A stretch of 64,000 nt of DNA from Toxorhynchites rutilus septentrionalis. Taxonomy: Eukaryota; Arthropoda; Insecta; Diptera; Culicidae. The position numbers and the translations under genes are program-made. The stretch is taken from the NCBI RefSeq assembly GCF_029784135.1, contig NC_073746.1, positions 96,689,015 through 96,753,014 on the forward strand. Direction: 5' to 3'. The notes below the pieces were generated by a model. It saw only the letters and a list, made by a program, of their open reading frames with translations, was not told the DNA's origin and ran no database searches. Shown here in pieces: positions 25,190-36,949 of this stretch (positions are counted from its first letter, which is position 1; every line of letters starts with the position of its first letter).

Positions 25190-26867
25190 GGGGGTAGTAC
25201 ACTGTGACAACTTGAAAAAATTTAAAAAATAATCCTGGCGTAAAATGTTCTCTGAGATGTCTACTTTACTGTAGTTTTCGTCCCAGGTTTGTCCGATAGT
25301 TCGTTCTAAAGTTACAAGCCAATTAGTAGACCTAAGTCTTTGCGTAAGGAGCGCGGAACGGTCCATCCGATTTTGATGATATAGTTTTTCCCAGATTTTC
25401 CACTAAATTTCCTGTCATCGTACGTAGGATTTTTATGATATTTTGAAAAATAAAATTTTGGTGAATGTTTTTGTCTCGATTTTTGAGGCAAAAACGCATT
25501 TTTCTTCAAAAAATGTCGCTGTTGGCGCTTACTCAATTAGTCCTACGTTGTGTTTTTTTCTTTTACAGCTTACTCCGTAGCAGCAGACGACACAGGTAAG
25601 TTCCAGGTTTTTCCTTTTCAGGTCCTTCAGCAGCAGCAGCGACGGAAAACAGCAAGGGAAGCAAGCAGCAGCGTACTAACGGCGATTCCAGCGAAGTCCA
25701 GGTAAGTAGAAACAGGTAAGTCACTTTTTATTTCTCTTCATAAATCTCTTCACATGAAACACAATTTTATTTTCTATTTCTATTCAACTATAACTACTCA
25801 CTCGAATTTTTACTACTGGTCTGCTCTGCATACGAAATGGAACTGAGTCGGCTTAGCTGACTCGGTACTGAATCTCATGATCATTATCGGCTGCCGGGTT
25901 GCCAGAAAACAGAAATCAACTCTCGTCTAAAAACGCGATCGCTAGCACAAGCTATGGCGTGTTTTCAAAATTTCCCTATGGTAATTATCAGAATCAACAG
26001 TCGCCATTACGTCAAATATCAATATTTTGAAGAAATCCTACGTACGATGACAAGAAATATATCCAAGATTACGTAAAAAAATCATTGATTGAAATCGGTC
26101 CAGTAGAAAAACTGTAAAACTCCCACCAGTTTACAAGGTTTTGGCTGTAAGAGTTCTACAAACCGGTTGCGGCTATTCAGGAGACAGCCCAATTGACACC
26201 AATTTATATTTTTGTTTGTTAGGTAATGTATACCTTATAAAACTGTGATATATGGTTAAACATAGTAATTTATTTTCTCGTTGAAAAAAATTGCGAAAAT
26301 CACATACTTTTTATCAGTCTTCAGAAAACATACTCCGCGCTGCGATTGAGTTTTATTTTCATGAACGCGCGTTCAAAGCAAACACGTATTCACTCTTGGT
26401 GGCAGTGCACAAAATTCATAAACACGACATCGCAAAATGTACCCGGCGCAGAATTAAGATACCAAACATCTCTTCTCACTTGTGTGATGCGCGCCTCATT
26501 CTATACACACACACAAACACGCATACAGATCAAATCCTAGCGCCCACTTTGTCTTCGCTCGTTCTAAGCAAAGCATAAAAACGACAGCGCGTCCCCATAC
26601 GAACCGTGTGAAGAAAAATATCTCAACAGAGAGAGCAATCCAGATTCAAGCGCGCAGTATAGAAATACGGCGCAAGCACGGCGCAAAATTTAGCGTAAAA
26701 CTCAGTGCAAAACTGGGCGCATCTGTGTTTTTGGGCGTGCTCATTCGCCAGAGCGCAAGTGTACACGAGGAGTGGGAGCTCAGCTGGGTACAAAAATCTT
26801 GTTGCGCATCAGCACCGAGTTGCATTCTGAAGACTGCTTTTTATGATGTTCATAGTGTGCTACCCCC
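25190..26867. mobile_element. piggyBac-like non-autonomous element (1678 bp)
   Basis: The ends read GGGGGTAGTACACTGTG and the inverse of GGGGGTAGCACACTATG, bordered by TTAA at 25186-25189 and 26868-26871. No piggyBac transposase frame is present. The interior includes an exon-like segment (25569-25701) and, at 26600-26850, a run of phrases built on 'gcgcaa' with CA-rich tracts. Open frames at 26291-26578 and 26608-26871 show no known domain. Confidence 0.75.
25569..25701 (+). other. Exon-like segment with splice-type borders inside a transposon
   Basis: A polypyrimidine tract and 'ttttacag' precede 27 nt (25569-25595) that end at GTAAGT; 'ttttccttttcag' then precedes 80 nt (25622-25701) that end at GTAAGT. 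Joined, the two pieces share one open frame reading YSVAADDTGPSAAAATENSK and GSKQQRTNGDSSEVQ. The gap of 26 nt is too short for a normal intron, so the arrangement may be alternative sites or a duplicated splice region. Capture of a host gene piece is inference; I cannot name the gene. Confidence 0.4.
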
Positions 26868-27042
26868 TTAATGCTTAGAATGATTTGATAATCTACTCAA
26901 AAAGTTTCGCCAAACGTTTTCGTTCCTCACTCAGTGAAAGCATTCATTTATCGGCACTTGTCATTGCTATCAAATATATGTATCAAAGATTCTTATTATT
27001 AAATTTCTTTAATGTTTGTTCTCGCCGGCAATAATTTCGTAT

Positions 27043-28452
27043 TTCTATGTTAACAATGCGGCAGAGATACAAACCTTCCTGATTTTTCAGGATTCCCCAA
27101 ACTATTAGGCACGTTCCCGGATATCCTGACGAACACTTAATTTAGTCTGATTTTTCAGAAATGATCCTGATTTTTCCTGATTTTTGTAATTTTTAGTTTA
27201 TCAGAATAAAAATAATCCGTAATAAATATACTGCGATCTTTGCTGAAGCTTTCCAAGTTGGAAATCAGAATCGTCATAACAGCCTACAGAAAGAGCTCTT
27301 CGGTCTGCACTTGCTTACTCTTTTTTTCGTTTATTATCTATCTTTTCGTAGTAATTCGCTTTATCAACGGAAGAGTGTCGATATTTTTCAAAGCTTGAAG
27401 TGAAAAATAAGTAATCTATCCGATTAGCATGCCCGAAGGCAGTTTGAAATTGTTATATTTTGAATAATTTTCAATGCTTTTAGTACGTACTCTTGACTTT
27501 TACTTAAATATTTGTCTATACATTTCAAGAATTCAAGTTCGATAAGGAAAAAAATCTTCATTCATAATTTTTACTTTAAGAATGTATTTAGCCCACTTGT
27601 AAATCCATTATGATTTTCGCTTCATGTTGATATAAAACGAAGCTCAATACCGTCAACGCAAATTGAACAAATGAACATTGAGGATGGCGTTGCGCGAGAT
27701 CTATTTCCTCCCACTATAGATCCTTATTTCAGACAAATTAACGGACATCTTGCAGATTTGACATGTATAATATATAAGTTTATATGGTTTTTAAAATCGT
27801 ATAAGAATATTTAATATTTAAACACACATAATCAAAATTTGGATTGCAGACACTTGAGAAAGTCTGGTTATTTTGAACCTTCAAGACGCTGCGTGGAAAA
27901 TTTCATTAATTGCGATACAGTCGTCATCGAAGTGATTTTTATTGCTATTTGATTTTAGAATAGTTGTGGAAACGCCTGAAAAGAAATATTAGCCACTAAT
28001 GTCTCTTTGGCAATAAGACAAATTATTTTGGAGTTTGGCTGAGTTATGCTATCCTATCAGCTAAATTAACCGGATATGGCACTCCCAAATTCTCATATGT
28101 TCAGGTCCTTACACAATTTTCTCAAGGGCAAAGATCTTCCGCTCTATGGACAGCATCAAAATACATGTGTTCAATGAGGAAGCAAAAAGGTTCTGGGAGA
28201 AAAGAATTTATAAACTACGTGAAGGATAGTGATTGATTGTGGAGCTAAACTGTGCATATAAAATTAAATAAATGCATGACTACCTAAAAAAAATGATACT
28301 TTTGGTTTCCCAACAATTGGCACAACATTCCAAAATGAGCTATCCTGATTTGTTCCTGATTTTTTTTTTTCATTCTTCCTAATTTTTGAAAATAATGGTT
28401 GACAACCCTGCAATGCGGTCGTATCTTGGACATCACCCTCCTGTTTTTTTTT
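27043..28452 (+). other. H-unit terminal hairpin split by the hAT element
   Basis: Joining 27043-27061 to 28419-28452, across the element and one copy of its duplication, gives a lead TTCTATGTTAACAATGCGG, a stem-loop region TCGTATCTTGGACATCACC and a nine-base T-run. It therefore follows the same plan as 63310-63363. Confidence 0.65.
27062..28410. mobile_element. hAT-type element with 8-bp target duplication
   Basis: The 1349-bp element begins CAGAGATACAAACC and ends with the inverse of CAGGGTTGTCAACC. It is flanked by CAATGCGG at 27054-27061 and 28411-28418. The interior shows protein-like remains (for example MDSIKIHVFNEEAKRFWEK, ending in a stop near 28230) but no intact transposase. The target lies inside an H-unit terminal hairpin motif. 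Confidence 0.8.
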
Positions 28453-30829
28453 GCGGCCAACGACACCATGCCTAACAGGTGTTTGTGGCCCCTATGAAAT
28501 AATGGTTAGGTACCGCTGATCTCGATCATCAAAATTCTACCTTTCCTTTTCTGGAAATATAGTTAAGGTATCATCCAAGGTAAATATACATTCAACGTTT
28601 GTTGATGCGAGGTGGCATCATCCTTTTTCCAATTGCGATCTATACCGACAAGAACGAACTCAACGAATGATTATATGACACATGAGAAATCTTGGAGCCA
28701 TTTTCGTTCCTGCTAATTTTATATCCGCTCCAATTTGTTGAATTTATTGTTTTTACGCCAGAAATGATGGTCTGGCGGCAGATATCGTTGAACTTCTCTT
28801 CCTTATTGTTCAGTGCCTTCAACGAAGAACTTCTCATTGTTGGTGGCATCTTTGATACTCGATTTTCCGATGATATGTAAACAAAGCAGTATAATTAGTA
28901 CCAAGAGTAAGTAACTGAGGAGTGGATCAATTGAACATTCAATGTTTAATGACAGCACTTTATGTTTACAACACTACACTATTTCAAAAATTTATTCTTA
29001 AATTTGTTGGACGTATATTACACAAATATAACTTCATAATGGCAACCTGTGATAGACAAAATCCGCAGTTTTCCGCTATGCTGCATGCGTCCCCAACCAA
29101 CGGATTACAACTCAAAAGCCTACAACAACCCGGTGGTAAGAGCAAGTGTAAATAATTTGTTTGCCGGAATGTTTAGACAGTTGATGAAAGATTATTCAAA
29201 TGAGTTTATTTACGCACCGGCTGGGCGAAAATCCTACTCTGTTTCACAACAATTTTTCACACGATGACGACGACAGTTTTGCAATTTGTACCCACACCAC
29301 CTACCATCCAAAATCGACCCTAGCTGCAGAATGTTTGACGTAGCGCAATGTGGGTGGTCGATCCACGATCCACGATCCACATCATAGTTTATCGCCGGCT
29401 GCCAAAAAAGCCTAACCTAACAAACATTCAATTTCCGTCACTTCGGCGGGGGAGTATTACCAATTTTCACATAAATTACCATGTTTCGATCAATGCTCTG
29501 GAGAGGTTTGTATTTCCCGCTGGTATTGTGGTCCAGCAGTGTTCGGAAAAGTGCCGCAATCAGATATGATGGGGCGGCATTGTGGAGAAGAAATATGTAT
29601 GCTGCAAGCTGCGAGCGTCGGCCTTTCAAGTGCGACCGAAGCCCAGCAGGATTCGAACGAATCGAATCGAGTTAATTGAGATATTTCGCTGGCAGGCGGT
29701 CGGTTTTTTTTGTACATTACTTGCTTCTTTATGGAATATGTAACAGAGAATCGACGTCCGATTAGGATATGAAGCAAATCCCGAATGTTTGGCCTCACTG
29801 CGCCATCGTCCGTTGCAATTTGGTTCATTATCATTTGGCACACAATTCGCCATCAACACACCACATGTCCCATGTGTACATTATGACAATGAACAGCTGC
29901 CAATTATTCGATTTAGTCGGGCCAAACTAACCGGTGAAATCGCCAACCAACATAAATATTATACGAGATGACCCCCGGGTGACGGGGTGGGAAGAGGCTG
30001 TGCCGGATAGGCACTAGAGCAGATTGTTCTATACGAATCGACGCCCCACACACACGCAGATGCCCCGGTGATTATAACACCACTCCTCTTACTTCCTTCC
30101 ATGCTCCAAAGAAGAACGGAAGGCCGATGGACAGGAGGATTGCTGGACAATCCGGCCGGAAAGTGCGTGTGCTTTTCTAGCACGATGAACTTTTCGGAAT
30201 GTGTATGTTCTGGCATCCAACCGAGGCTCAGCACTTGATTTGATTAGGATGCTCATCAATAATGTAATTATGTGCTGTAAGTGAGTGACCGTCGGGACCA
30301 TAGAGTGGGATCGACGGATACATTTTACGAGCTTACCGTGAGGATGAAAGAAGCGAAAGCGTTTCTGAATCCCAAACGGATGCCAAGGAGGCTTGTTGGT
30401 TAAATTTATGTAGAAGTAGCCACGTTATGATTGTTTCGGTGGGTTGGATCAGTGAACCGATAAATACTGTGTACTGTGTAAATACCATACGCTCAAGGGA
30501 TCTCATGCCAAAATCGAAGAAATAGTAGTGTATGACCAAGATTATGATTCCCCGGTAAACTTATATTAGTTCAGCACGGAATTGATTTATTTCAGTGAGC
30601 AGTGAGATGATAAGCAAAGAATCGAGCACAGGAGATAGGTACATTCGCACTACTCCTGAAGTAATATCAAATGATTGTTTTGGAAGGACATTTGAAGATT
30701 CCGGTATATTCCCAATCAAATTTGGAAGAAAAAGGCATGAAGCGCTGGTTCTATCACACAATTTTCGCATGGCACCATTTGGATGACACTGATATTGTTA
30801 TACAATTTTCTCATGCAGGTTGCAATAGG
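28453..30829. other. Probable single-copy DNA, no gene identified
   Basis: Composition is more balanced than in the repeats, and no part recurs in the window. A minus-strand frame at 28849-28640 and several overlapping frames at 29480-29860 have no recognisable domain. A small triplicate 'gatccac' lies near 29361. This may be intronic or conserved non-coding host DNA. Confidence 0.35.
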
Positions 30830-31100
30830 CGAGGGCAATACACTTGATTAGCGAGTTTCCAACATTTCTATTCCCTTCCTGTAGCACGGAACGTCTAAGT
30901 CTTCAAAATATGTTTGTCAGCCACTCTGCAGACTGCCTATTGGACTCAGAAGTGTGGTAATGGAACTACGTTTCATCTATTGTCACAAAACGTCGGAAGA
31001 AGTCCACTCGATTGCGCTTCAATAACGCCAAACCGGCTGTTGAATTATCAACGCGCCGCTGTTTTTGGTCGGCGGTCAGCAAACGCCGCACCCACCGCGC
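30830..31100 (-). pseudogene. Mariner transposase remnant, internally deleted
   Basis: The minus strand encodes RWVRRLLTADQKQRRVDNST then LKRNRVDFFRRFVTIDETWF and HYHTSESNRQSAEW, the mariner block leading to the first catalytic Asp (TIDETW). It then jumps to a C-terminal phrase YRKGIEMLETR and KCIAL. The central part with the other two Asp residues is gone. It ends upstream at the start motif of an H-unit (31107), which appears to have truncated or entered it. Confidence 0.8.
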
Positions 31101-31106
31101 CGATAG

Positions 31107-31875
31107 CTTTTGACGTGGGACTACGTCTAACCGGAATATATGGAGGGTAAAATGAAAACCTAAACACAGAACATGCAGGAAAAAATGAAAGATTTCGAAT
31201 GCTTATAGCTCGAACATTTCGTACTGGATAGGAGAGATGTTTGCATCACTTGATAGGGAATATTTCTACGCATCTATCGCAACTAACAAAATGTTGTTTT
31301 TCATTAGATAAACAATTGAATAACTGTAAAATATTAGGCGTTATCTAAACGCCCTAACTGCATCGTTTTGATTGGCCCGATTTACGGTTTCCCTAACACA
31401 GCCATCAAAACCAAGCAGCCTTGGGGAAATCGGCATTGCAAATACATGAAAGTAGGGGGACTTTTGTTCTCATCAAAAAATGTTCCCTAACACAGACTTT
31501 AAAACAAAGCAGCGAAATCGGCATTGCAAGCACACGAAAGAGCCTGGAGGCGAGTGAACTGAAAAGTTTAAACCCTCTTAAAGCCAAAAAGAAGAAAAAG
31601 AACACACGAAAGTAGGGGGAGCTTTTGTTCCCACCGAAATGTGTTCCCTAATAGAGATTTCTAAACCAAGGTGCCTGGAGAAATCGGTAATTCAAATTCA
31701 TGCAAGTCGGGGGTATTTTTGTTCCGACTGGAATGTGTTTCCCTAACACAGACTTCAAATCCATGAAGCGTGGGGAAATAGGCATTGCGAATTCATACAA
31801 ATCGGGGGTATTTTTGTTCCGATTGAAATGTGTTTCCCTAACACATTTCATAGATATAACCCACTAATTTTTTTT
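31107..31875 (+). mobile_element. H-unit B, short, with minisatellite
   Basis: The start motif GACGTGGGACTACGTC follows T's at 31107. Downstream are 'ggagggtaaaatg', a region resembling the A-unit upstream sequence ('atgcttatagctcgaac'), then 93-95 bp minisatellite units beginning near 31391, 31484, 31646, 31741 and 31836. The last unit runs straight into a partial terminal hairpin (CATAGATATAACCC) and a T-run at 31864-31875. One unit is interrupted by 31549-31610, which carries 'gaactgaaaagtttaaa', a phrase also seen at 58546 and 58973. Confidence 0.65.
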
Positions 31876-32689
31876 TTCATGTCCAAAATGTCGTGCAAAA
31901 TGTACCCCACTCGTTCTTTTGAAATGCCTCAGCTCACTCGCGTAACTTCACTTTACGACCATTCAAAACGAGTCGATGCACTTGTTCCACGATTTGTTTT
32001 TAATCTTTTTTCTTATTACACAGATAAACTTTATTTCTGCTTCGCTCGTAGAACATTATAAATAAACTGCAGCGCGCCAAGCGGCTGCTATAGTAATCAT
32101 GTAGGCAACCCAACATCAGTGCATCGGATGATCAGAATTGATGTCACCGAGATGCATAAATTACATGATTTATATATTTATATAATTGTGATATGAATGG
32201 TGTGTAACCATAATGTTTACAATATTTGTAAGTGTTATAATCCAGAAAATGTCTAAATACAAACCAAACAATCATCTTGTGGTTGATTAAAAGTTAGCTC
32301 AAATGGAGTTAGCAAAAGAAGGAGGACTCTATAATCCTTTAAAACATGTGAATCTTTAAGAAATTATTTCAGGAGAAGACAAATATGAGTGGAGTCAATT
32401 CAAGTAATACACACCAAAAGAAACTTTTGAAGAAAAATGAGTTCTACGAGAATACTCATAATATAAAAACAATAACAAAAGGTTTCCCGACACTTTTAAT
32501 TTGAATGAAAGCTAATATTTGTCTTGAGCTTATACAGTTTTCACCAGGAATTTGGATTGTTACTCAAGAGTACTCTTTTTTTTATTCTTTTTAGATTTTA
32601 GTAAGAGAACTCTTTGATCCCAAGAACTAAGGTGTGGATATCTAAAAAAACGTGAGATAGTGAAATTAATTTTGATGAATTTTATAAGG
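31876..32689. other. No gene or element recognised
   Basis: AT-rich sequence with open frames below 80 codons. Nothing repeats elsewhere in the window as far as I can see. Confidence 0.4.
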
Positions 32690-32910
32690 CAACGAATATT
32701 ATCCCAAAGTCGCGGCAATACATACACACATTCTTTACAGATACACGGACCGAAGGTTGTACAGCACACTGATCACCAAGAGCTGAGGATTGTACCGCTC
32801 ATGGCAACTCTTCACGAGCTGATGATTGTGCCGGCTAGTGACTATTCTATTCTGAATTCCTCGAGTCGATATGTCTCGCACCACGCTAGATATGGTAGAT
32901 AGGAATCGTA
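32690..32910 (+). mobile_element. Retroposon F1 fragment
   Basis: Shares 'gaggattgtaccgctcatgg', 'caactcttcacgagctgatg', 'gccggctagtgac' and 'ccacgctagatatgg' with the copy at 34923-35340. The 3' half with the A-tail is missing. 32911-33060 shows nothing recognisable. Confidence 0.7.
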
Positions 32911-34922
32911 ACAATTCAATGTACTAATTAATGTAATTTTTAACGAAATAAGTTTGTATAGTATCACTGATTAGTAGCTGAGATATGAAAGAAGAAACAT
33001 ATATCATGATTGTAGTATGCAAAAAATCAGTTAATCAATTGTTAGAATATGGGTTGCATTTTAAACTAATAATTCACTGTTTATTTCATTGTAATAATTC
33101 TCTGTTTGATTGTTACACATATTTTGAAGTTTACCCAGTTTATTTTTACTCGGGATTTGGGACAATGAAATATCGAAATATTTTCAGACACAATTCTTGT
33201 TCAAGATTTCTCAATCACTTGCAAATACAGGTCGGACTCGATTATCTGGAGTATTGATTTTTTTTTCACTCCGGATAATCGAGTCAAAAAAATTTTTTTT
33301 CTTTATTTGTTTTTTGCATGTATTTTTCGTTTTTTGAAAATAAAAGAGGAATTTGATTTTTGATTCATCCCCTAAAGTCAGAAAACACCTTTCTCACATG
33401 AAAAAAAAATAATTTATCCAGATTCTCTCAGGGGGTGCTAGATAATCATATTTGATGAAAAAATCCTCCTACGCATATGTTCGAATTTCAACAATGACAG
33501 AGTTATAGAATTTTTTTGTTGTTTCGGACTCTGATGCTTCATACTGGCTCTACATTGAAAGGTACGCTACGGAAGACGATTCTGATGCTTTCATTTGAAA
33601 GATGAAAAAATTTAGTACAGGATATAGTAGTGGAACAACTAAATTAGTGATATTTAATAACATTTTGGAAGTGAAAAACTTAAAAGTTAATAACTTTTAA
33701 TGTGTTATTATTAATTTTATCCTAAAAACTTATATTAAATTAGATTGTTTCTATCAATTAAAATAAAGTTATTTAACCGCTCAACAATTTGTTAGTTGAC
33801 GCACAACTTCTATTTTTCTTAATTTGGCTGCAATATCGATATAAACAATTCCTGGTGAAAATTCAAGCAAAATCTTCAAAAATCACGATTTTAACCCCAC
33901 TGTACATGTAATAGCCACTTAAACTTCACCTTAACGTACAAAGGTTACATTTCTTCATGAAATAAATCATATTTGAAATATAAAAAAAATATTTTTTTCC
34001 AAACTGAATATAATTGAGTCCAAAATTGTATAAAATCGAATCACATATAATCGATTCTGTATATAATCGAGTCCGACCTGTACTGTATTCTATGAGTCAA
34101 ATCTTTTCATTTGATCCAATATTGAGGGGATTGCAAAAAAATACATAGTCGGCCATTTTGTGGCGGCGACCTTTTCGAATTTATGTTGTTCATAGCGTAT
34201 TGTCCAAATCAAGCCATTCAGCCATTTTTTTGCGGCGGCCAAATCGAATTTTTCAAGATCATGGAATACGCAGTTTTATTATGACAGTAGAATTAAATGT
34301 ATGTTCCAAATTTCAGATCAATCATTCAACAGGAACGGGGTCAATTTTCTATTAATGTGGGACAGCCCAGCAAACATTCAAACATACATCGAAACAGGTT
34401 AAGCTGAATGAAACCATTCAAAAAGTAATTAGTTGTTTGGGGACTGCAGCCATCTTGAAATTGGATTTTTCATTATCTGCTATGTTAACTTTCTTTTGAT
34501 ACATTTTTGGGCATTTTTCATAAATAACTGTGTTCTACTTGTCAAGCCTTTTCATTGGATACCCATATTGAGGGAGTTCTGAGAAAATATGCAGTTCGCC
34601 ATTTGATAGTTTCCGCCATCTCGGATTTTCATTTTTCGTAAATAACTGTGTTCTACTAGTCAAACCCTTTCGCTTGATACCCATATTGATGGGGTTCTGA
34701 TAAAAATATGTAATTCGCCATTTTGTAGTGGCCACCATCTTGGATTTGCATTTTTCATAAATAACTGCATTCTACTAATCAAGCCCTTTCTTTTGATATC
34801 CATATTAGCTATTCAATATAGAATTATTATACAAATTATTCAAAATTTCCGAAAATCAAAAATAAAATACTCCGGATAATCGAGTCTAAAATTCCGGATA
34901 ATCAAACCACGGATAAAGGGTG

Positions 34923-35340
34923 CACGGGCCAAATGTTGTGCAGTCCACTGATCATTCAACAAGAGCCAAAGGTTGTACCGCTCATGACAACTCTACACGA
35001 ACTGATGATTGCGCCGGCTAGTGACCATTCTATCCTGGATTCCTCGAGTCGAGAAAGACGCACCACGCTAGATATGGGGTACAGACTAGGGAGCGTTGCT
35101 GATTAATGGTCAGCTGCATCCCAATAGGAAGTAGCCCGTGTCGGGCACACGTATAGAGCATCGAAGACTGCAACATACCAATTATGAGAACACTTGTAAT
35201 ACTAACCTCGAGCCAACCGCGAGTAATCGGTTACATATTACTAACATAGTTGTAAGACAAAATTTGTCAAAATATTAGACTCCCGGCCCCGTCAGGCTAA
35301 CGCCACATGTGCCTTAATAAAAAATATATTTTGGGAAAAA
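34923..35340 (+). mobile_element. Poly(A) retroposon F1 inserted in mariner terminus
   Basis: About 418 bp between two AAAGGGTG direct repeats. The 3' part has 'gccttaataaaaaatatatt' and an A-tail. It is the fullest F1 copy here and contains the shared blocks seen at 12953-13316 and 32690-32910. No clear pol III A and B boxes were found, so SINE versus truncated LINE is open. Confidence 0.8.
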
Positions 35341-35493
35341 AAAGGGTGTGTCACATCAAATTGCATCACGGAAAAAACGCTGTAGAAATTTAATTTTTAG
35401 GAATTATATCTTCAGCTTTCGCTAATAATCAGATAAGAGTGTATAGATCAAGTTGGCCATGCTTCACTGTCAATTTTTCGTAAATTTGGAAAA

Positions 35494-36499
35494 ATGTCGT
35501 CGAACGAAAAAGAGCGTCGTGAATTAATCCTGTGCACTCATTTCGAGAATCCGGAGTTGTCACATCGGGACATCGGTAAGATGCTGGGAATCGTCCAATC
35601 CACGGTCAGCAGAGTACTAAAACGATACTTCGAGAACCTAACCATCGACCGGAAGGTGAAGAACGGCAAAAATGGATGCTCCGTCAGTGAAAAAGATCAC
35701 AAGCGCGTAGTTAAGCAGTTTAGACGTGATCCGAGAAGTTCGGTCCGGGATGTCGCCAATAAGCTGAATTTGTCAAGTTCATTCGTCCAGCGGACCAAGC
35801 AGCGGGAGGGCCTGCGTACATACAAGGTTCAGAAGGCTCCTAACCGCGACGAAAGGCAAAACATGGTGGGGAAGACGCGAGCCCGGAAGCTGTACACCGA
35901 AATGCTGACGAAGCCGCATTGCCTGGTAATGGACGATGAAACCTACGTCAAAGCGGACTTTCATCAGCTGCCGGGCCTGTTGTTCTTCTCCGCAGAGGAC
36001 GAATTCAGCGTTCCGGAGGAGATTCGCAAGCAGAAACTATCCAAGTTTGCCAAAAAGTACATGGTGTGGCAAGCGATCTGCTCTTGCAGAAAGCGGAGCG
36101 CCCTCTTCGTGATGACCGGCACGGTAAACGGGCAGGTTTACCTTAAGGAGTGCCTACAGAAGCGCTTACTACCACTATTGAAGCAGCACGATCTTCTGGC
36201 CGGATCTCGCTTCGTGCCACTATTCAAAGGACGTGTTGGAGTGGTACGAAGCCAACGGGGTCACCTTCGTGCCAAAGGAAATGAACCCGCCCAACGCGCC
36301 GGAGCTTCGCCCAATAGAGAAATATTGGGCGATTATGAAGCAGGTCCTCCGGAAGAACCCAAAAGTTGTCAAATCGGAGGCGGACTTCAAGAGAAAATGG
36401 ATTTCTGTTAAAAAAAAACTACAACCTGACGTTGTACAGAACCTTATGGACGGGGTAAAGAGGAAGGTGCGAGCATACGGGCTTGGGCTCGAAGTATGA
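35494..36499 (+). pseudogene. DD37E mariner transposase, frameshifted
   Basis: The frame from 35494 matches the intact copy at 59298-60311 for about 230 residues, including the N-terminal helix-turn-helix region and the first catalytic Asp (VMDDETY). An 11-nt deletion after KQH (near 36189) shifts the frame and removes the residues before the second Asp. The original frame resumes in 36233-36499 with EMNPPNAPELRPIEKYW, which holds the final Glu. The stop overlaps AATAAA. Non-functional. Confidence 0.9.
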
Positions 36500-36663
36500 A
36501 TAAAAAGAAAATGCCAAAAGTTGTTTAATAGTTTTTATTTTACTGTCTAAAATTTTCAAAAGGATCGGTCTACTGGGCGAATTTCTACAGCGTTTTTTCC
36601 GTGATGCAATTTGATGTGACACACCCTTTAATCGAGTCTCCGGATAATCGAGTCCGACCTGTA

Positions 36664-36949
36664 ACATGTTTCTCCGCTACATGAAATACATGTTTGATAC
36701 AGAAAATGCAATAAAATGAAGACAACTCAAATCGGACGAATTCTTCCTCGAGCTTCGCACTTACCAACACATTTGGCAATCCGTTTTTATTTATATAATT
36801 AAAAGATACAGTGGTGTGTTTTTTACCCTGAAAATCAATTTCCACTTTCGAAATATTTATTGCCCCCTAAAACCTCCGTATGCCAAAAAGGCACAATAGG
36901 TCTGCGATATGGGGCTGGTGTCTTCTGGTCGGGTTTTGCCTGGTTTCAT
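36664..36949. repeat. Right half of an ACTAGCTGACCC-type copy
   Basis: 'acatgttt.tccgctacatg', 'tgtttgatacagaaaat' and 'tattgccccctaaaacctcc' match 9605-9660 and the tandem units of the long copy. The left half lies at about 33060-33225; the pogo-like element separates them. Confidence 0.6.

Larger units (their letters stand above)
34916..36628 (+). mobile_element. DD37E mariner (ITmD37E type), copy 1, interrupted
   Basis: The ends read AAGGGTGTGTCACATCAAAT (right end inverted), and the element sits in a TA (34914-34915 and 36629-36630) of the pogo-like element; copy A of that element shows the unfilled site 'ccggataatcc'. A poly(A) retroposon has entered the left terminus, duplicating AAAGGGTG (34915-34922 and 35341-35348). 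Without it the mariner would be about 1.29 kb, the same as the copy at 59169-60463. Confidence 0.88.
33228..36661 (-). mobile_element. Pogo-like composite element, copy B (complete)
   Basis: Both ends read CAGGTCGGACTCGATTATC (inverted) and are bordered by TA (33226-33227 and 36662-36663). The empty site is preserved in the long ACTAGCTGACCC copy near 9600-9610, where 'atcacttgcaaa' is followed directly by 'taacatgt'. The element contains an internal terminus at 34080 followed by TA, as in copy A. It also holds a DD37E mariner (34916-36628) carrying a retroposon (34923-35340). The termini contain repeated GATTATCCGGA boxes in both orientations. No transposase of its own remains. Confidence 0.85.

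Noticed and set aside
36233..36499. Separate 88-codon gene
   Set aside because: It is the C-terminal part of the frameshifted mariner transposase starting at 35494.
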